Positions 61,009 through 64,000 of a stretch of 64,000 nt of DNA are shown here, piece after piece; within the stretch, counting starts at the first letter, position 1; each line of letters opens with the position of its first letter. The stretch is from assembly GCF_900103485.1 (NCBI RefSeq), contig NZ_FNHW01000001.1, positions 2,811,057 through 2,875,056 on the forward strand, given 5' to 3'. Below the pieces are notes generated by a model. That model had not been told where the DNA came from. It did not search any database and was given only the letters and a program-made list of their open reading frames with translations. The translations under genes and the position numbers were made by a program. The DNA is from Fictibacillus solisalsi. GTDB lineage: Bacteria > Bacillota > Bacilli > Bacillales > Fictibacillaceae.

Positions 61009-62034
61009 TTAAATTTTCCACTCCATAATTGTTTTTCCCCAAGATGTTGTCAAATCTTTCTCAAATGCATCGATGATATCCTGAATCGTACGTACTTCGT
61101 GCACTGAACCAACCAGCAACTCGAGGTACTCAATAACTTCAGGAATCTCTTTCATAAATTCAACGGTGTTGACAAAATCGGCTCTGCCGCTTCGGCTGCT
61201 TCCTATGACTGTCAACCCCTTTTCCAGGATCATACGGGTGTTGATTTCCACAGGATATTCGGAAACTCCGAGGATCGCAATGGAACCCTCCGGATGGATG
61301 TAATCAATGATTTGATTTATCGCGTCCTGGCTCCCTTTGCCGCCTGCACATTCAAATGCATGGTCAATCCGGAGATCATCCGGAATTTCATCAATATTAT
61401 ATGCTTCATCAATAAAGGAAAAGTGCTCCATCTTGTATTTTGTTTTTCCAAACAGATAGACCTTGCTTTCCGGGTAACGCTTTTTGAGAATGAGAGCCGA
61501 AATAAATCCAAGGTTCCCGTCTCCCCATACACCGAACGTATCCCTTCTGCTGTGTGCCTTCTGTTCAAAACGTACGAGCGAGTGCATCGCAATAGTAATC
61601 AGCTCAATAAAAGCAGCCACATGAGGGCTCATGCCTTCCGGAAGCTGCACCAGCCTGTCTCTTTTAAGAAAAACATAATCCTGCATAAAACCGTCATATC
61701 CGCTGGAACGAAACTTACTGGACCTTAAATAGTTTTCTCCTATAATGTCATCTTCTTCTGTCGGTATATTGGGAACCATAACAACCGGAGTTCCTGTTTT
61801 GAATTCCCCTTTTGAATCATAGACCACCTTGCCGATCCCTTCATGAATCAGAGCCATCGGCAGTTTTTTGGCCATGGCCTGTTTTCCGCGGGTGCCTGTG
61901 TAATACCGCTGGTCCGCAGCGCAAATGGATAAGTGTGTAGGGCGAACTACCACATAATCAGTCTGAAGCGACTCATCATTGTATGTCACTTCAAATTGGC
62001 GGGGAGAAACTAAACGATAGACTTGATTAATCAT
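61009..62034 (-). CDS. tarJ: Ribulose-5-phosphate reductase TarJ
   Basis: 341 residues, medium-chain dehydrogenase fold. The N-terminal part has [14 protein letters not shown] (zinc-site region) and [10 protein letters not shown]. The NAD(P) site is [20 protein letters not shown], followed by [20 protein letters not shown]. TarJ reduces ribulose-5-phosphate to ribitol-5-phosphate with NADPH for TarI. It overlaps tarI by 4 bp (ATGA), so the two are coupled. Confidence 0.92.
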   Translation of the reverse strand: MINQVYRLVSPRQFEVTYNDESLQTDYVVVRPTHLSICAADQRYYTGTRGKQAMAKKLPMALIHEGIGKVVYDSKGEFKTGTPVVMVPNIPTEEDDIIGENYLRSSKFRSSGYDGFMQDYVFLKRDRLVQLPEGMSPHVAAFIELITIAMHSLVRFEQKAHSRRDTFGVWGDGNLGFISALILKKRYPESKVYLFGKTKYKMEHFSFIDEAYNIDEIPDDLRIDHAFECAGGKGSQDAINQIIDYIHPEGSIAILGVSEYPVEINTRMILEKGLTVIGSSRSGRADFVNTVEFMKEIPEVIEYLELLVGSVHEVRTIQDIIDAFEKDLTTSWGKTIMEWKI

Positions 62035-62744
62035 CGTCCAATGCTCTCCTGGATAATGGCATTTGCCACTTTAAGATCATACGGTGTTGTTACTTTGATA
62101 TTGAAAACTTCGCCCTTTACCAACTTCACGTTCTCCCCTTTGAGCGCGCAGATTTTACAGGCATCAGTCAGGATGTTTTTTTGTTCATCACTTAGGGAAT
62201 GATAGTGATCCACAAGCATTTTTATATTAAAGCTTTGCGGTGTTTGTCCTTGATACATTGAGCTTCTGACAGGAATATTGGAGATGATTTCTCCGTCTGT
62301 GGATTCAATAATAGTATCGATCGCTTCAATCACTGTATCGACAGCTCTGTACTCCAATGCGAAATCAATATTTTCTTCAATAATCCTGTGAGTCAGAAAC
62401 GGACGAACCGAATCATGTGTAACAATAACATCATCATCATTAAGGCCAAATGTTTTTTCAATATAGTTAATTCCGCTCATGATGGAATCATTTCGGTCCT
62501 TTCCGCCTTCAACCACAACAATGCGGTCATCACCGGCTATATATTTTCTGATGATGTCTTTTGTATGAATAATCCACTCTTTTGGTGAAACCACCAAAAT
62601 TTTGTCAAAGCGGTCGTTTAGAATAAACTTCTCAATTGTATGAATAATGATAGGTTTATTGTTTAATGTTAAAAATTGTTTGGGCATGTTGATATTCCCC
62701 ATACGGGTTCCTTTTCCGCCCGCAAGAATTTCTGCATAGATCAC
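62031..62744 (-). CDS. tarI: Ribitol-5-phosphate cytidylyltransferase TarI
   Basis: 237 residues from a GTG start with AAGGAGCT 8 bases upstream. It has the IspD/TarI motifs [39 protein letters not shown] and [14 protein letters not shown]. It makes CDP-ribitol from CTP and ribitol-5-phosphate. First gene of tarI-tarJ-tarK/F-tarL. Confidence 0.94.
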   Translation of the reverse strand: MIYAEILAGGKGTRMGNINMPKQFLTLNNKPIIIHTIEKFILNDRFDKILVVSPKEWIIHTKDIIRKYIAGDDRIVVVEGGKDRNDSIMSGINYIEKTFGLNDDDVIVTHDSVRPFLTHRIIEENIDFALEYRAVDTVIEAIDTIIESTDGEIISNIPVRSSMYQGQTPQSFNIKMLVDHYHSLSDEQKNILTDACKICALKGENVKLVKGEVFNIKVTTPYDLKVANAIIQESIGR

Positions 62745-62844
62745 AATTGTCAGCTCCTTTTTCAGTAATACACCCTCTGATTTCTTTCTCTATTTAAAGT
62801 ACCCTTACTTACATATTCGAAATCCAGTATATTTTTTGACGTTT

Positions 62845-62872
62845 TTTATCACATCGTGTTGATTGATGTCAA
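62845..62872 (-). promoter_or_regulatory. Candidate promoter of the tar operon
   Basis: Read on the minus strand: TTGACA (62872-62867), 16 bases, GATAAA (62850-62845), about 100 bases before the tarI start. The -35 sits in one arm of an inverted repeat. A second possibility is TTGTCA with TATATT at 62916-62887. Confidence 0.45.
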
Positions 62873-62909
62873 AATGTCTAAATTAAAATATAACACCAAC
62901 CATATACAC

Positions 62910-62958
62910 TTGACAATCAATAGACAATTATTGTCAAAGTTTTGTAATAGGTCATACT
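62910..62958 (+). promoter_or_regulatory. Inverted repeat and candidate acyltransferase promoter
   Basis: TTGACAAT (62910-62917) and ATTGTCAA (62930-62937) are perfect inverted arms 12 bases apart. TTGTCA at 62931-62936 with CATACT 16 bases later could be the plus-strand promoter for the acyltransferase at 63146, leaving a leader of about 180 bases in which I see nothing further. The palindrome could be an operator. Confidence 0.4.
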
Positions 62959-63145
62959 ACCTCGACAACAAATCAATCTTTTTGACGAAAAATGTGAGGA
63001 TAAAGGTTTAACTTACACAGAAAAAGGTTACTAACAGTATGGCTGGTAAATTCATGCGCGCAGTTGACGCCTTTTACCGCCATTCGTTAGAATAAATAAC
63101 CGTATATTGCTCGGAGTTTTTGGTAAACAGGGGAAGGAGGAAATT

Positions 63146-64000
63146 ATGGCCAGCAAACGCATACCATGGTTTGACAACATAAAAGGTCTGTTAATATTCA
63201 TGGTCGTATTCGGACATTCAATCGAAATATACAGGGACTGGGATGGAAACACCCTGCCTTTGTACTTGTACAACGCTATTTATACATTTCATATGCCCTT
63301 ATTCATTATCATTAGCGGCTATTTCTACCGGCCGAATAAGTTTAAGCGAACCGTCCAGCTTTTTGCCGTCTTTTTAATCTGGCAGTTGATCAATGGGGTG
63401 TTCTCAAAATTAATCAATGACCAGGAGATGATTACTCTTCACTCAGACAGCAGGGTTCTGGATTTGCTTCAGCCTTACTGGACGATGTGGTTTTTATTGG
63501 GAATTATCGTCTGGGGGATGATTACTCCTTATGTGACCAAATTACGTTTTCCACTGATTACAGCTATTGCACTTGCGATTTGGGTCAGTTACGTAAATGA
63601 TGTAACCAGCTGGTTTTCGCTGAGAAAGCTCGTTAATTTCTATCCTTACTTCTTGATTGGCTATTTATTGGCTGAAAAAAATGTCTTAAAAGCTTTGGCT
63701 GCGCGCTCCAAAACGTGGAGAATGCCAGGAAAATGGGTTTCAGCAGCTGTCATTCTTGGCTTTCTTGGGTTTATGGTCTTTTTCACCAACAATAATTGGG
63801 ATACTGCCATTACGTTCATGAGGGATTCATACAGCCATTTTGAATGGCCATTCGTAAAGGGCGCTCTCATTCAGATTGCCATCTACGGTGGAGTTACGGT
63901 TTTATCCATTGCCATTATGCTTTTAACGTCTCAGGACAAGCAGCTTGTTCTGTTCAATAAATTAGGGATCTATTCGATTTTCATTTATTTGATTCATTCA
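63146..64000 (+). CDS. Acyltransferase family 3 membrane protein (3' end outside window)
   Basis: 285 codons from the ATG at 63146 (AAGGAGG 5 bases upstream), open to the window end. It starts MASKRIPWFDNIKGLLIFMV and shows VFGHSIEIY, FHMPLFIIISGYFYR and PYWTMWFLLG, typical of acyltransferase-3 proteins of the short type without an SGNH domain so far, with about eight membrane helices visible. Such proteins O-acylate surface polymers; its position at the end of the teichoic acid locus suggests a wall polymer as substrate. It is divergent from tarI. Confidence 0.82.
   Translation, partial: MASKRIPWFDNIKGLLIFMVVFGHSIEIYRDWDGNTLPLYLYNAIYTFHMPLFIIISGYFYRPNKFKRTVQLFAVFLIWQLINGVFSKLINDQEMITLHSDSRVLDLLQPYWTMWFLLGIIVWGMITPYVTKLRFPLITAIALAIWVSYVNDVTSWFSLRKLVNFYPYFLIGYLLAEKNVLKALAARSKTWRMPGKWVSAAVILGFLGFMVFFTNNNWDTAITFMRDSYSHFEWPFVKGALIQIAIYGGVTVLSIAIMLLTSQDKQLVLFNKLGIYSIFIYLIHS

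Noticed and set aside
63039-63095. An 18-residue frame in the acyltransferase leader
   Set aside because: The RBS is weak and the peptide has no attenuator features; coding cannot be supported.
1-64000. CRISPR arrays, tRNA/rRNA genes, transposases, phage genes, toxin-antitoxin or restriction systems
   Set aside because: None was seen on either strand; no regularly spaced repeats, no clover-leaf sequences and no transposase or integrase motifs among the open frames.

Overview
This window looks like a chromosomal segment of a motile, competence-proficient Bacillaceae species. The gene order of the first 27 kb follows the Bacillus subtilis flagellin / comF / degSU / yvyE / tagU neighbourhood. 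RBSs are strong Shine-Dalgarno types, flagellar promoters are sigma-D-like, and terminators and cre sites are typical of Firmicutes. The genus cannot be fixed from sequence alone. There are no rRNA or tRNA genes, CRISPR arrays or insertion sequences.

Region 1 (1-3032): an unknown partial gene, an OatA-type O-acetyltransferase and a secreted DUF4309 protein. Region 2 (3078-14755, minus strand): late flagellar and competence genes in the order comFA-comFC, yvyF, flgM-flgN-flgK-flgL, yviE-fliW-csrA, hag, flaG-fliD-fliS-fliT. Sigma-D promoters can be read upstream of hag, flaG, flgM and yvyF. A CsrA-type hairpin lies in the hag leader, and a terminator separates flgL from yviE. Region 3 (14810-22814): DegV, a ROK kinase, an orphan MHYT-PAS histidine kinase, degU-degS, yvyE and an LCP ligase. 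Region 4 (22856-27046): a large secreted GH92 alpha-mannosidase with a perfect cre site.

Region 5 (27276-41813, minus strand): tagO, followed upstream by a surface-polysaccharide locus. It contains a Wzz/TuaF-like protein, a TuaE/ligase-like membrane protein, four UDP-sugar genes equivalent to WbpA/WbpB/WbpE/WbpD (UDP-GlcNAc to a UDP-2,3-diacetamido uronic acid), three GT4 glycosyltransferases, a flippase and a sugar epimerase. Each of its two operons is preceded by four TTHACA-like hexamers at exact 11-bp intervals, ending 8-9 bp before a -10 box. This is the architecture of PhoP-activated promoters in B. subtilis.

Region 6 (42160-62744): wall teichoic acid genes. They comprise an LCP ligase, a pyruvyl transferase, a 1116-residue tandem TagF-like polymerase, tagD-tagB-tagF-tagG-tagH, divergent tagA, a second tagO-like gene, a TagE/TarM-like glucosyltransferase, and tarI-tarJ-tarK/F-tarL for ribitol phosphate polymer. 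The tagA-tagD intergenic region carries two further PhoP-like hexamer arrays, one of them just downstream of the tagA promoter. Region 7 (63146-64000): an acyltransferase cut off by the window end.

Taken together, the sequence suggests a phosphate-responsive envelope switch. PhoP would repress phosphate-rich teichoic acid and activate a phosphate-free, teichuronic-acid-like polymer built with a diacetamido uronic acid. The assignment of PhoP sites and of the polymer structure is inference.
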